Positions 1 through 8,505 of a stretch of DNA of 64,000 nt are shown one piece after another. The first letter of the stretch is position 1. Each line of letters opens with the position of its first letter. The notes under the pieces were generated by a model. The model was given only the letters and a program-made list of their open reading frames with translations. It was not told the DNA's origin and did no database searches. Source of the stretch: CAVPDA01 sp963702495 (GTDB lineage: Bacteria > Pseudomonadota > Gammaproteobacteria > Burkholderiales > Rhodocyclaceae); the NCBI GenBank assembly GCA_963702495.1, contig CAVPDA010000010.1:124001-188000 (forward strand). Reading direction: 5' to 3'. A program made the position numbers and the translations under genes.

Positions 1-1277
1 ACCACTTCGTTCGGAAAGTGCTTCCCCTTCGCCTCGACGTACTTGCGCAGGGCATCGGCGGCTCCCTTGCGGATCTCGCGGCCGTCCACGTCCACGCCGC
101 TCATGCGCGTTTGCGCGCTGAACGGCACGAAGTGGGCGTGCATCGCGCTCACTTCACGCCCGCGCAGCCCGAAGCGCTGCTTGGCCAGCACCACGATCGA
201 GCGCCCTTCGGGGGTCTCGTCGGCGAGCGAGGCAAGCTGTGCGGCGTCGGCCAGTTCCTCCTCCGTCACGCCGGAGGCATGGAGGAAGCGTGTGGCTTGG
301 CGGTTGCCCAGCGTGATGGTGCCGGTCTTGTCCAGCAGCAGCACGTCCACGTCGCCGGCCGCTTCCACCGCCCGGCCCGAGGTGGCGATGACGTTGGCCC
401 GGATCATGCGGTCCATGCCGGCGATGCCGATGGCCGACAACAAGGCGCCGATGGTGGTGGGGATCAGGCACACCAGCAGGGCGACCAGCACCGTGATCGA
501 CACCGGGCTGCCCTGGCCGGCGCTGGCGACCGAGTAGAGCGACATGGGCAGCAGCGTCGCGGTGGCGAGCAGGAAGATCAGCGTCAGCGCCGCCAGCAGG
601 ATGGCGAGCGCGATCTCGTTCGGCGTCTTCTGGCGCTTGGCGCCCTCCACCATCGCGATCATGCGGTCGAGGAAGGCTTCACCCGGATTGGCGACGATGC
701 GCACCACGATCCAGTCGGAGAGGACGCGCGTGCCGCCGGTCACCGACGAGCGGTCGCCGCCGGATTCGCGGATCACCGGGGCCGACTCCCCGGTGATCGC
801 CGCTTCATTCACCGAAGCCACCCCCTCGATGACCTCGCCATCACCCGGGATGTAGTCGCCGGCCTCCACCAGCACCACGTCGCCCTTGCGCAGGGTGGCG
901 GAGGACACCGGTGTTGCGGACGCGCCGTGGCGCGGTTCCGCAAGTTTCTTCGCCTGGATGTCGCGCTTGGCGCCGCGCAGGCTGGCGGCCTGCGCCTTGC
1001 CGCGGCCCTCGGCCAGGCTCTCGGCGAAGTTGGCGAAGATCACGGTGAACCACAGCCAGAGGCTTACCGCGAGGATGAACCCGCCGGGGGCCTCGGACGC
1101 GCCGACGAGCGAGCGCAGCCACAGCGCCGTGGTGAGCAGGCTGCCGACATACACTACGAACATCACCGGGTTGCGCCACTGCACCGGCGGCGAGAGTTTC
1201 TTGAGCGAATCGAGGGCCGCCTGCCGCATCAGCGGCGCGGTGATGAGCGGGCGGGTCGAAGGTGCGAAAGCTGTCAT
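1..1277 (-). CDS. kdpB: K+-transporting P-type ATPase subunit B (partial, C-terminus off left edge)
   Basis: Catalytic ATP-hydrolysing subunit of the KdpFABC high-affinity K+ pump in the inner membrane. The ATG at 1277 follows the kdpA stop directly. About 425 residues are visible of a family length near 690. The visible part has the N-terminal membrane segments, the actuator-domain motif TGES, and the phosphorylation motif DKTGT near positions 320-336 on the minus strand; its Asp is the phosphorylated residue. The nucleotide-binding and C-terminal membrane parts lie outside the window, as kdpC and any kdpDE presumably do. The reading frame is open to the edge with no damage seen. The family identity is clear from the motifs and from the neighbouring kdpA and kdpF. 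Confidence 0.97.
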   Translation of the reverse strand, partial: MTAFAPSTRPLITAPLMRQAALDSLKKLSPPVQWRNPVMFVVYVGSLLTTALWLRSLVGASEAPGGFILAVSLWLWFTVIFANFAESLAEGRGKAQAASLRGAKRDIQAKKLAEPRHGASATPVSSATLRKGDVVLVEAGDYIPGDGEVIEGVASVNEAAITGESAPVIRESGGDRSSVTGGTRVLSDWIVVRIVANPGEAFLDRMIAMVEGAKRQKTPNEIALAILLAALTLIFLLATATLLPMSLYSVASAGQGSPVSITVLVALLVCLIPTTIGALLSAIGIAGMDRMIRANVIATSGRAVEAAGDVDVLLLDKTGTITLGNRQATRFLHASGVTEEELADAAQLASLADETPEGRSIVVLAKQRFGLRGREVSAMHAHFVPFSAQTRMSGVDVDGREIRKGAADALRKYVEAKGKHFPNEV

Positions 1278-1278
1278 G

Positions 1279-3084
1279 TCAGTGCCCCATCATCTGCAGT
1301 TGTTCCACGATCGGACCCAGGGCCAGCGCCGGCACGAAGGTGAGCGCACCCACGATGAGCACGGTCCCGATCAGCAGTCCGACAAAGAGCGGCGTGTGGG
1401 TGGGCAGCGTGCCGGCGGTCTGTGCCACCGGCTTCTTGCGCGCCAGGCTGCCGGCAATCGCCAGCACCGGGATGGCGAGCCAGTAGCGGCTCACCCACAT
1501 GGCCACGCCCAGCATCGAGTTGTAAAAGGGCGTGTTGGCGGAGAGTCCGGCGAAGGCACTGCCGTTGTTGTTGCCCGCCGAGGAGAAGGCATAGAGCACT
1601 TGCGACAAGCCGTGGGCGCCCGGATTGCTCAAGCTTGCCTTGCCGGGCTCGACCGCGATGGCGATGGCGGTGCCGACCAGGACGACCAAGGGCGGGATCA
1701 GGATCACGAGAGAGGCCATCTTCATCTCGTAGGCCTGGATCTTCTTGCCCAGGTACTCCGGGGTGCGCCCCACCATGAGGCCGGCGACGAAGACGGCGAT
1801 GATGGCGAACACCAGCATTCCGTACAGCCCGGAGCCCACACCGCCGAAGACCACTTCGCCCAGTTGCATGAGCCACATCGGTACCAGGCCACCGAGCGGA
1901 GTAAAGGAATCGTGCATCGAGTTCACCGATCCGTTCGAGGCCGCCGTGGTGACGGCGGCCCACAGCGCGGAGTTGGTGATGCCGAAGCGCAGTTCCTTGC
2001 CTTCCATGTTGCCGCCGGGCTGCTGCACCGATGAAGACTGGTCCAGCCCGAGACGCGCCAATTGCGGATTGCCGCCCTGCTCCGCAGCCACGGTGAGCGC
2101 GAGCAGCGCGACGAAGATCGCCGTCATCGCCGCCAGCACCGCCCAGCCCTGGCGCGTGTCGCCCACCATCTTGCCGAAGGTGTAGCACAGCGCAGCGGGG
2201 ATCAGCAGGATCGCCAGCACCTCGAGGAAGTTCGACAGCGGCGTCGGGTTCTCCAGCGGATGCGCCGAATTGACATTGAAGAAGCCGCCGCCGTTGGTGC
2301 CGAGCTGCTTGACTGCAATCTGCGAAGCCGCCGGGCCGAGGGCAATGGTTTGCTCCGTCACCGCCGTCTGCTTGACGACCGGTTTTCCCTGCGCATCCAG
2401 GACCGGCTTGCCGCTGTCGTCGCTCACCGGCTGCTCGACGCTGACGGGCTCCAGCAGCGGCACGCTCTTGTAGGCGCCAAACGTCTGCACCACGCCCTGG
2501 GAGACCAGCGCCAGGGCGAGGACGAACGAAAGCGGCAGCAGGATGTAGAGCACGCTGCGCGTCATGTTGACCCAGAAGTTGCCGATGTGCGCAGTCTCCC
2601 GCCGCACGAAGCCGCGGATGAGCGCGATCAGCACCGCCATGCCGCTGGCCGCCGAAACGAAGTTCTGCACCGTGAGGGCCAGCATCTGCGTGAGGTAGCT
2701 CATCGTCGCTTCGCCGCCATAGCCCTGCCAGTTGGTGTTGGTGGCGAAGCTCACCGCGGTGTTGAAGGCGGAGTCGGGACCGACCGCCGGCATCTGCGCC
2801 GGATTGAAGGGCAGCCAGAGCTGCAGGCGTTGCAGCGCATACACGGCGAGCAGCCCCAGCAGGTTGAACCACAGCATGGCCAGTGCGTAGCGCTGCCAGT
2901 CCATTTCCTCGTCTGCCCGCACGCCACTGAGGCGATAGATGAGGCGCTCCAGCGGTCCGACAATTCGGGTCGCAATCGTGGGCTGGGCGGAATAGACCGC
3001 TGCCATGTAGGCGCCGAGCGGCTTCGCCAGCGCCAGCAGCACGGCGAGGTAAAGGGCGATCTGAAGATAGGCGTTGGCGTTCAT
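1279..3084 (-). CDS. kdpA: K+-transporting ATPase potassium-binding subunit A
   Basis: Channel-like subunit of KdpFABC that selects and binds K+. It has 601 residues, a little longer than the E. coli protein, with an extra hydrophilic loop near residues 190-240 rich in Val, Gln and Asp. Four selectivity-filter-like segments can be read: TNTNWQ, GTNGGGFFN, TNSALW followed by SNGSVNSMHDSF, and SAGNNNGSAF. Many hydrophobic segments fit the ten-helix fold. The start ATG at 3084 overlaps the kdpF stop, and the stop lies next to the kdpB start, so translation of the set is probably coupled. Sequence identity to the family is strong throughout. Confidence 0.98.
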   Translation of the reverse strand: MNANAYLQIALYLAVLLALAKPLGAYMAAVYSAQPTIATRIVGPLERLIYRLSGVRADEEMDWQRYALAMLWFNLLGLLAVYALQRLQLWLPFNPAQMPAVGPDSAFNTAVSFATNTNWQGYGGEATMSYLTQMLALTVQNFVSAASGMAVLIALIRGFVRRETAHIGNFWVNMTRSVLYILLPLSFVLALALVSQGVVQTFGAYKSVPLLEPVSVEQPVSDDSGKPVLDAQGKPVVKQTAVTEQTIALGPAASQIAVKQLGTNGGGFFNVNSAHPLENPTPLSNFLEVLAILLIPAALCYTFGKMVGDTRQGWAVLAAMTAIFVALLALTVAAEQGGNPQLARLGLDQSSSVQQPGGNMEGKELRFGITNSALWAAVTTAASNGSVNSMHDSFTPLGGLVPMWLMQLGEVVFGGVGSGLYGMLVFAIIAVFVAGLMVGRTPEYLGKKIQAYEMKMASLVILIPPLVVLVGTAIAIAVEPGKASLSNPGAHGLSQVLYAFSSAGNNNGSAFAGLSANTPFYNSMLGVAMWVSRYWLAIPVLAIAGSLARKKPVAQTAGTLPTHTPLFVGLLIGTVLIVGALTFVPALALGPIVEQLQMMGH

Positions 3085-3173
3085 CAGAAATCCTCCGCCT
3101 TCAGCAGTGCATAGATCAGATAGGCGCCAAGCGCCAGGGCGAGTGCAAGCGCGATTGCCTCGACGAAGCTCAT
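3084..3173 (-). CDS. kdpF: KdpF small stabilising subunit
   Basis: A 29-residue single-helix protein (MSFVEAIALA start, about 20 hydrophobic residues, charged tail KAEDF). KdpF stabilises the KdpABC complex in the membrane. The size, the single transmembrane segment, and the position with its stop overlapping the kdpA start match the family. The ATG at 3173 overlaps the stop of the next upstream small ORF as ATGA. A longer in-frame reading to 3275 exists but ignores this arrangement and gives a non-hydrophobic extension, so it was not chosen. Confidence 0.88.
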   Translation of the reverse strand: MSFVEAIALALALALGAYLIYALLKAEDF

Positions 3174-3262
3174 GGCCTGTCCTCCAGCCGTGCGCAAAGC
3201 CTCACGAACAGGATGGACAGACCGAAGAGCGTGACCACCAAAAACATGTATATGGCATCCAT
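3170..3262 (-). CDS. 30-residue hydrophobic ORF upstream of kdpF
   Basis: An ORF too short for routine gene calling: ATG at 3262, TGA at 3172-3170 overlapping the kdpF start as ATGA. The product starts MDAIYMFLVV, has one hydrophobic helix of about 18 residues, then RLCARLEDRP, a basic/acidic tail predicted by the positive-inside rule to face the cytoplasm. GGGAGG about 7 bases upstream of the ATG is a strong ribosome binding site, better than any directly in front of kdpF. The coupling suggests it is translated with the Kdp complex. I recall short unnamed ORFs at this place in other proteobacterial kdp operons, but no function. It may be a second KdpF-like subunit or a leader that couples translation. 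Confidence 0.6.
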   Translation of the reverse strand: MDAIYMFLVVTLFGLSILFVRLCARLEDRP

Positions 3263-3980
3263 TGCAGCCTCCCATCGGTGATGACCCAGTCTAGGTCGGG
3301 CGGCATAAAGATGGTGTTAAGAGTTAGGGCCGGTGAGTTGGGCGACACCCGCGTCTGACATGGGCGCAGGAATGGCGCTGCGTTTGTGAGACACACCCTC
3401 GCCCGTTGCGCCACTCCAGACTTGATCCGTCGAATCCGCCCTGCACTGGGCCGATCCGAGGCCGTCGTAGCGGCCGGGGGGCTCATCGATTTGCGATAGG
3501 GCGCGGCAATAATTCCTGTAGGACGTTCGTCTCAGGCAGCGCTGCATCCAGTCCATCGATCGGTACCGCAGCGGGGGGACTCCCCGGGGACCATGAAACG
3601 CACTCTCGACGCAGCAAGCAATCGCACACGCTGCTATCGATTAGCCGGCCAGAAGACATTCACCGATCCGCGCACGTGCCGGTCGGCTGTTCAGCACATA
3701 TGTGGAGTGTCGGCCATGGCGGAGTTATGGCACCTCGCGTTCATGGGAAGCGGCCGTTCGACCAGAGTTCTGATGGAGCGCTTCTCGTGGGGCGTGAGCG
3801 TCAGCAACGGCCGATGCCGACAAGTCGCGCGAACTCCCTTGAAGTTCAGGTACACGGTGTTGACCCGACACTCTATAGTCAGTCCGTTCGCATTCCAGCA
3901 TGGTCAAGATCGGTACGTCTCTTACTGGAGATCGGAACGAAATGTCATCTTTGGGTTTATGGTCAAGTTGGCAGTGCGCA
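3263..3980. other. Intergenic DNA upstream of the kdp operon, no gene recognised
   Basis: About 700 bases in which short overlapping ORFs occur in several frames, none with a ribosome binding site, family resemblance or consistent codon use. The kdp promoter must lie here or just beyond, but I could not single out convincing -35/-10 boxes. No tRNA or terminator was recognised. This may be decayed coding DNA displaced by the nearby IS110 element. Confidence 0.5.
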
Positions 3981-4045
3981 GCGTTATCCACGGCGCCGCC
4001 GCCCGCCCCTCTATGGCGGGAGGCGAGCGGCGCGGTGGATAACGC
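3981..4045. repeat. Long imperfect hairpin with DnaA-box-like arms
   Basis: GCGTTATCCAC at 3981-3991 is mirrored exactly by its complement at 4035-4045, and the arms continue inward with only a few mismatches to about 4007 and 4015. The loop is roughly seven bases. The arm tip contains TTATCCAC, eight of the nine bases of the DnaA-box consensus, on both strands. It sits just before the IS110 element, so it may be the target structure or part of the left end. An integron attC site was considered and rejected. Confidence 0.75.
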
Positions 4046-4177
4046 ATGTGCGAAGCCCGGAGAATTCAAGGTTCGCCTGGTTTGCCTCTCGACGCCAACC
4101 GCCCAGAAGAGAACATTTCGTTCCGCTTTCAGTGATACTCATCACAGCTGGCAGGTAGCTGTCAGTGAAGGCGGGAC

Positions 4178-5660
4178 ATGCACCCGCGGACTACGAATAA
4201 CCCGACCCAAACGTCCGACGTTTACCGGTTTAGCTTCGAGTCCACGGGTGTGCTTGCGCTCGACAACGAATACTCAGGGTTCGCCGTCTCACCGGCTCAC
4301 TATATTGCCTTCGCAGAACGCAGGCGTGCACGTCCCGGATCGACAATTTATCACTTCGGGAGGAATGACGTGAAACCGCTACCTACCCAGCCGTTTACGG
4401 CCTATGTTGGCATCGATTGGGCGGATACCAAGCATGACATCTGCCTGCAGATGGCCGGCAACGAGCGGCGCGAGTTCGACTGCATTGCCCACGAGGTGGG
4501 TTGCATCGATGAATGGGCGAGGGCCTTGCACAAGCGCTTTGGCGGCACCATCGCGATTGCCCTGGAGTTGGCCAAGGGGCCGATCGTCTACGCCCTGCAG
4601 AAGTATGACTTCTTCGTGCTCTTTCCAATCAACCCATCAACTTTGGCCAAGTATCGCCAAGCCTTCAAGCCCAGCCGGGCCAAGGACGATCCTACCGATG
4701 CCGAACTGGCCCTCGATCTTCTGCTGCGCCACCCGGACCGATTTACGCCGCTGCATCCGCAAAGTGCTGCGATGCGCACCCTGCTCAGCTTGACCGAGCA
4801 TCGTCGCCAGTTGGTCGGCGATAAGACCCGGCTGACCAACCGCCTGACCAATACCCTCAAGCAATACTATCCGCAGGCCCTCGACTGGTTCGAGCAGCGC
4901 GACACCATCCTCTTCTGCGACTTCCTGACCCGCTGGCCGACGCTGGCTCAGGTCAAGCGTGCTCGCCAAACCAGCCTCAAGGCGTTCTTTCATGCCCACA
5001 ATGGTCGCCGCCCCGGTGTCATTGACGCCCGCCTGGATTCCATCAAAGCGGCCAAACCTCTTACCGAAGACCTGGGGGTCATTGTTCCCTGTCGGCTGCA
5101 TGCGCAGGTGCTGGTCGAACAACTGCGCGTCACCCTGCACGCCATTGACCGGTTTGATCACGAGATCGCTGAGCTCGCACCGACCCTACCGGACTATTCC
5201 TTGTTTCAGGGATTGCCCGGTGCCGGCCCGCATTTGGCGCCCCGGCTGCTCGCCGCCTTCGGCGAGGATCGCCAGCGATTCCAGGCCGCTGACGAGCTGC
5301 AGAAATTCAGCGGTATCGCGCCGGTCACCGAGCGCAGTGGCAAGAAGAGCTGGGTCCATTGGCGCTGGCAGTGCCCAACGTTCCTACGCCAGACCTTTGT
5401 CGAATGGGCGGCGCAGACCATCAACAAATCGTTTTGGGCCGGCGCCTACTATCAGCAGCAGCGCGAAAAGGGATGCTCCCATCAAGCGGCAGTGCGAGGA
5501 TTGGCGTTCAAGTGGATCCGCATACTTTACCGATGCTGGAAGACTCGGACATCCTACGACGAGAGCACCTACCTCAACGCATTGAGAAAGCGCGCATCGC
5601 CACTATTACATAACCTCACCTTGAATCCACAAAACACTTGACGGACTGCCTCAGGGCGTG
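4178..5660 (+). mobile_element. IS110-family insertion sequence (ends approximate)
   Basis: One transposase gene with about 190 non-coding bases before it. IS110-family elements lack clear inverted repeats, so the ends given are only the stretch I can tie to the element. In IS110-group members such as IS621 the non-coding end upstream of the transposase gene encodes the bridge RNA that selects target and donor DNA. The equivalent stretch here is about 4180-4365. Insertion separates the kdp and kup genes. Confidence 0.7.
4370..5641 (+). CDS. IS110-family transposase (DEDD recombinase)
   Basis: Transposase of 423 residues counted from the GTG at 4370, which follows GGGAGGAATGAC; the frame is open 64 codons further upstream but without a better start. 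The N-terminal RuvC-like DEDD domain begins YVGIDWADTKHDICL with the first acidic residue. A second acidic pair is seen in AKDDPTDAE. The C-terminal half carries LPGAGPHLAPRLLAAFG and SGIAPVTERSGKK, where the Ser of the SG pair is the expected nucleophile of the Tnp_20 domain. No frameshift is seen, so the element could be active. IS110 enzymes work with an element-encoded RNA guide and leave no target duplication. Confidence 0.95.
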   Translation: MKPLPTQPFTAYVGIDWADTKHDICLQMAGNERREFDCIAHEVGCIDEWARALHKRFGGTIAIALELAKGPIVYALQKYDFFVLFPINPSTLAKYRQAFKPSRAKDDPTDAELALDLLLRHPDRFTPLHPQSAAMRTLLSLTEHRRQLVGDKTRLTNRLTNTLKQYYPQALDWFEQRDTILFCDFLTRWPTLAQVKRARQTSLKAFFHAHNGRRPGVIDARLDSIKAAKPLTEDLGVIVPCRLHAQVLVEQLRVTLHAIDRFDHEIAELAPTLPDYSLFQGLPGAGPHLAPRLLAAFGEDRQRFQAADELQKFSGIAPVTERSGKKSWVHWRWQCPTFLRQTFVEWAAQTINKSFWAGAYYQQQREKGCSHQAAVRGLAFKWIRILYRCWKTRTSYDESTYLNALRKRASPLLHNLTLNPQNT

Positions 5661-5751
5661 ATCCGGCAACGCTCCGGCGCTCCGTGACCGTCTCTTCATG
5701 GCCGCGGACCGCCTTTCAGCCGATCGTCGCGGCACGGCGGAAAGCGGTCTT

Positions 5752-5778
5752 CCAGAGTCCCTTTCTTCGGGACTCTGG
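5752..5778. terminator. Perfect 10-bp hairpin after kup
   Basis: CCAGAGTCCC at 5752-5761 pairs with GGGACTCTGG at 5769-5778 around a seven-base loop. It lies 25 bases past the kup stop (which reads leftward). No strong T-run follows on the minus strand, so it may be a weak or Rho-assisted terminator, or act for both strands. Confidence 0.6.
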
Positions 5779-5802
5779 AACGTAGCGGTACGATCTTTCG
5801 CG

Positions 5803-7677
5803 TCAGATCTCGACCAGCGTACCCAACTCGACGACGCGCTCGGTGGGAATGCGGAAGTAGTCGGTGGCGCTCTGGGCGTTGCGCAGCATCCAGATGAAGT
5901 ACATCTCCCGCCACAACGCCATCGGTGGTGCGAGCTTGGGGACGACGATCTCCCGGCTGAGAAAGAACGAGGTCCTGTTCAGGTCGAACGCGAGGCCCTT
6001 CTCGCCGCACGCCTCCAGCGCCTTGGGGATGTCGGGCTGCTCCATGAAGCCATAGCGAACGAATACCCGGTAGAAGCCCTTGCCGAGATCGCTGATCTCG
6101 ACCCGGTCGTTCTCTTCCACGTACGGCAACTCCGCGGACAGTACCGTGGCGAGCACGTTGCGGGCGTGCAGCACCTCATTGTGTTTGAGGTTGTGCAGCA
6201 GCGCCGATGGCGCACCCTCGGGCCGGGCGGTCAGGTACACGGCGGTGCCACTGACCCGCTGCGGCGGCTCCGTTTCGATCGAACGAACGAACTGGTCGAG
6301 GGGCATGGTCAGGTTGCCCATCTCCTGAAACAGGAGCTTCCGGCCCCGCCGCCAAGTCGTTAACGTGGTGAAGGATGCGATCGCGATGACGATGGGGAAC
6401 CAGCCACCCTGTAGCAGCTTGATCGCATTGGCGGAGAAGAAGGCGACATCCACCAGCAGCAGACCGCCGAGCAGTGGCGCGGCCAGCCAGGGATGCCAGC
6501 GCCAGGCGAGGATCGCGACAAACGACACCAGGATCGTGTCGATCATCATCGTGCCGGTCACCGCGATCCCGTACGCCGCCGCCAGGTTGCTGGAGGACTG
6601 GAAACCGAAGACCAGCGCCATCACGGCCAGGTAGAGCGTCCAGTTGGTGAACGGAACGTAGATCTGTCCGGCTGCCATGTGGGAGGTGTGGACGATCCTC
6701 ATCCGCGGCAGGTAGCCGAGCTGTACGGCCTGCTGCGCCACCGAGAAGGCGCCCGAAATCACCGCTTGTGAGGCGATTACCGTCGCCGCCGTCGCTAGTA
6801 CCACCATCGGGATCAGCGCCCAGCCGGGCGCCAGCAGGTAGAACGGATTCTGGATCGCGGTCGGATCCTTGAGCAGGAGGGCCCCCTGACCGTAGTAGTT
6901 CAAGACCAGCGCCGGCAGCACCAGGCCGAACCAGGCGGCGCGAATCGGGAATTTACCGAAATGACCCATGTCGGTGTACAGCGCCTCGCCGCCGGTCACC
7001 GAAAGGACGATCGCCCCGAGAGCGAGGAAGCTGTGCCAGGGATCGTGGATCAGGAACTCGGCGGCATACACGGGGTTGAGCGCGGCCAGCACGGCCGGCG
7101 CCTCCCAAACGCTGATCGCGCCCAGAACCGCGAGTACACCGAACCAGGCGCACATGATGGGTCCGAAAAATTGGCCGACGACGCCGGTGCCATGCCGTTG
7201 AATCCAGAACAGGGCAGTTAGGATGATCGCAGTGATCGGCAGCACATAGCCCTTGAGCTGCGGTGCGACCATATCCAGCCCCTCGACCGCGCTGAGTACC
7301 GAAATGGCTGGCGTGATCATGCTGTCGCCGTAGAACAGTGCGGCAGCAAAGATGCCGAGCATGGTCACGAACCAGGTGGCGCGCGAGTTCCTGGTCAGTT
7401 CCGTCACGCGGGCCAGCAAGGCCAGGCTGCCGCCTTCACCGTGGTTGTCGGCGCGCATGATGATGGCCACATACTTCACCGTGACCAGCGCCATGATGGT
7501 CCAGAAGATCAGCGACAACACGCCGAGGATGCGCGCCGGATCGACCATTATGGTGTGATGCCCGGCGAAGGTTTCTTTGAGGGCGTAGAGCGGGCTGGTG
7601 CCGATATCGCCGAAGACAACCCCGATCGCGCCGACGATCAGCGTGGACGAGCGGTTCTTGTTCTGATGCGCCGACAT
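5803..7677 (-). CDS. kup: Low-affinity potassium uptake protein Kup
   Basis: KUP/HAK/KT-family K+:H+ symporter in the inner membrane, 624 residues, the usual length. It starts MSAHQNKN at the ATG at 7677, preceded by AAGGGAGGG; the frame is open to 7827 but without a better start. The hallmark GVVFGDIGTSPLYALKE is near residue 18, followed by about twelve hydrophobic segments and a soluble C-terminal part of about 170 residues. ADNHGEGG near residue 80 and the GDSMITPAISVLSAVEG segment are family-typical. No damage is seen. It complements the high-affinity Kdp pump encoded leftward. Confidence 0.97.
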   Translation of the reverse strand: MSAHQNKNRSSTLIVGAIGVVFGDIGTSPLYALKETFAGHHTIMVDPARILGVLSLIFWTIMALVTVKYVAIIMRADNHGEGGSLALLARVTELTRNSRATWFVTMLGIFAAALFYGDSMITPAISVLSAVEGLDMVAPQLKGYVLPITAIILTALFWIQRHGTGVVGQFFGPIMCAWFGVLAVLGAISVWEAPAVLAALNPVYAAEFLIHDPWHSFLALGAIVLSVTGGEALYTDMGHFGKFPIRAAWFGLVLPALVLNYYGQGALLLKDPTAIQNPFYLLAPGWALIPMVVLATAATVIASQAVISGAFSVAQQAVQLGYLPRMRIVHTSHMAAGQIYVPFTNWTLYLAVMALVFGFQSSSNLAAAYGIAVTGTMMIDTILVSFVAILAWRWHPWLAAPLLGGLLLVDVAFFSANAIKLLQGGWFPIVIAIASFTTLTTWRRGRKLLFQEMGNLTMPLDQFVRSIETEPPQRVSGTAVYLTARPEGAPSALLHNLKHNEVLHARNVLATVLSAELPYVEENDRVEISDLGKGFYRVFVRYGFMEQPDIPKALEACGEKGLAFDLNRTSFFLSREIVVPKLAPPMALWREMYFIWMLRNAQSATDYFRIPTERVVELGTLVEI

Positions 7678-8505
7678 CGCCAAGCCCTCCCTTGGTCGGT
7701 CAGCCTGGTCGAAGCGAAGTCCGGTCTGCCGCGATGCAAGCTGCACCGAATGTTGCAGCGCATCATAACGTTTGGGCGACGCCACATCAATGGGTAAGGG
7801 GTACGGCAACGGCACGGGGTCGAGCACAGTACGCTGGTCCTGGAGCGACGGCGCGCCGCATTGAGTTCGGCACAGCGTGACGCGTCCACTTGTCCCCGGC
7901 GGCCGCTGTTACCTGTAGTCGCTGGCAGGCGATGTGGCAACGAACGTATGCGCGAGTTCCGGCGGCGCCGATCTGCTTGCGCCGGACCAGCGAAGGAAAT
8001 ACCTGGCCCGGGCGCCGTGAACGGGAAGGGAAAGGTCCGTTTCTACGAACGCAAGGTGGACGACGCCAACCGGTACCACGAGCAGGCCATCGAACTGGCA
8101 GGTGGTTCGTATCCGGCGGCCGAGCACGACCTGAACCTCGTCCGGTGGGTGAAGAGCGGGGCCGTCCCGTTCCCCGAGTAGAGCGCTGCCCGACGGGTGC
8201 AGGCGGTGCTCGGTCTGGTGGCACTCGCCACGTCCGCGAAGCGATCCCTGCGCACGGTCCGCTTCCGTCGACCTCGATTGAGGCGGCATTGCACAGGCAC
8301 GCGCCGTACCGAGCGTAGCGCCTGAGGCTGTGGTGGAGCCGACGCATCTGCGCGTGACCCGATGCGCCCAAGCGCTGCTGCTCGGGACGGCTTCCGCCGA
8401 AGCAGAAAGCCAGAGGGCTGGATCCGAGGCGGTGAGCACTCGGAGGTAGCAAAGCGGCGCGCTACACTGCGCTTTTCGAACAAACCGTTGCGCCGTCACG
8501 AGCCC
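7678..8505. other. Sparse region with one possible gene fragment
   Basis: No complete gene is recognised. The best coding signal is on the plus strand from a GTG at 8017 to 8181. It gives 54 residues (KVRFYERKVDDANRYHEQAI and on to GAVPFPE) with good codon use, but no convincing ribosome binding site and no family I know. It may be the tail of a decayed gene. The kup promoter should lie near 7680-7800. Confidence 0.4.

Noticed and set aside
18..1343. Long open frame opposite kdpB and similar long antisense frames, for example opposite infB (33284-36220) and trpS (39577-41940)
   Set aside because: High GC makes antisense frames of real genes stay open. They are Arg/His/Gly-rich, lack ribosome binding sites and match no family.
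3981..4045. Integron attC site
   Set aside because: The hairpin arms carry GTTATCC and GGATAAC in the wrong order for the inverse core (RYYYAAC) and core (GTTRRRY) sites, and no integrase or cassette array is nearby.
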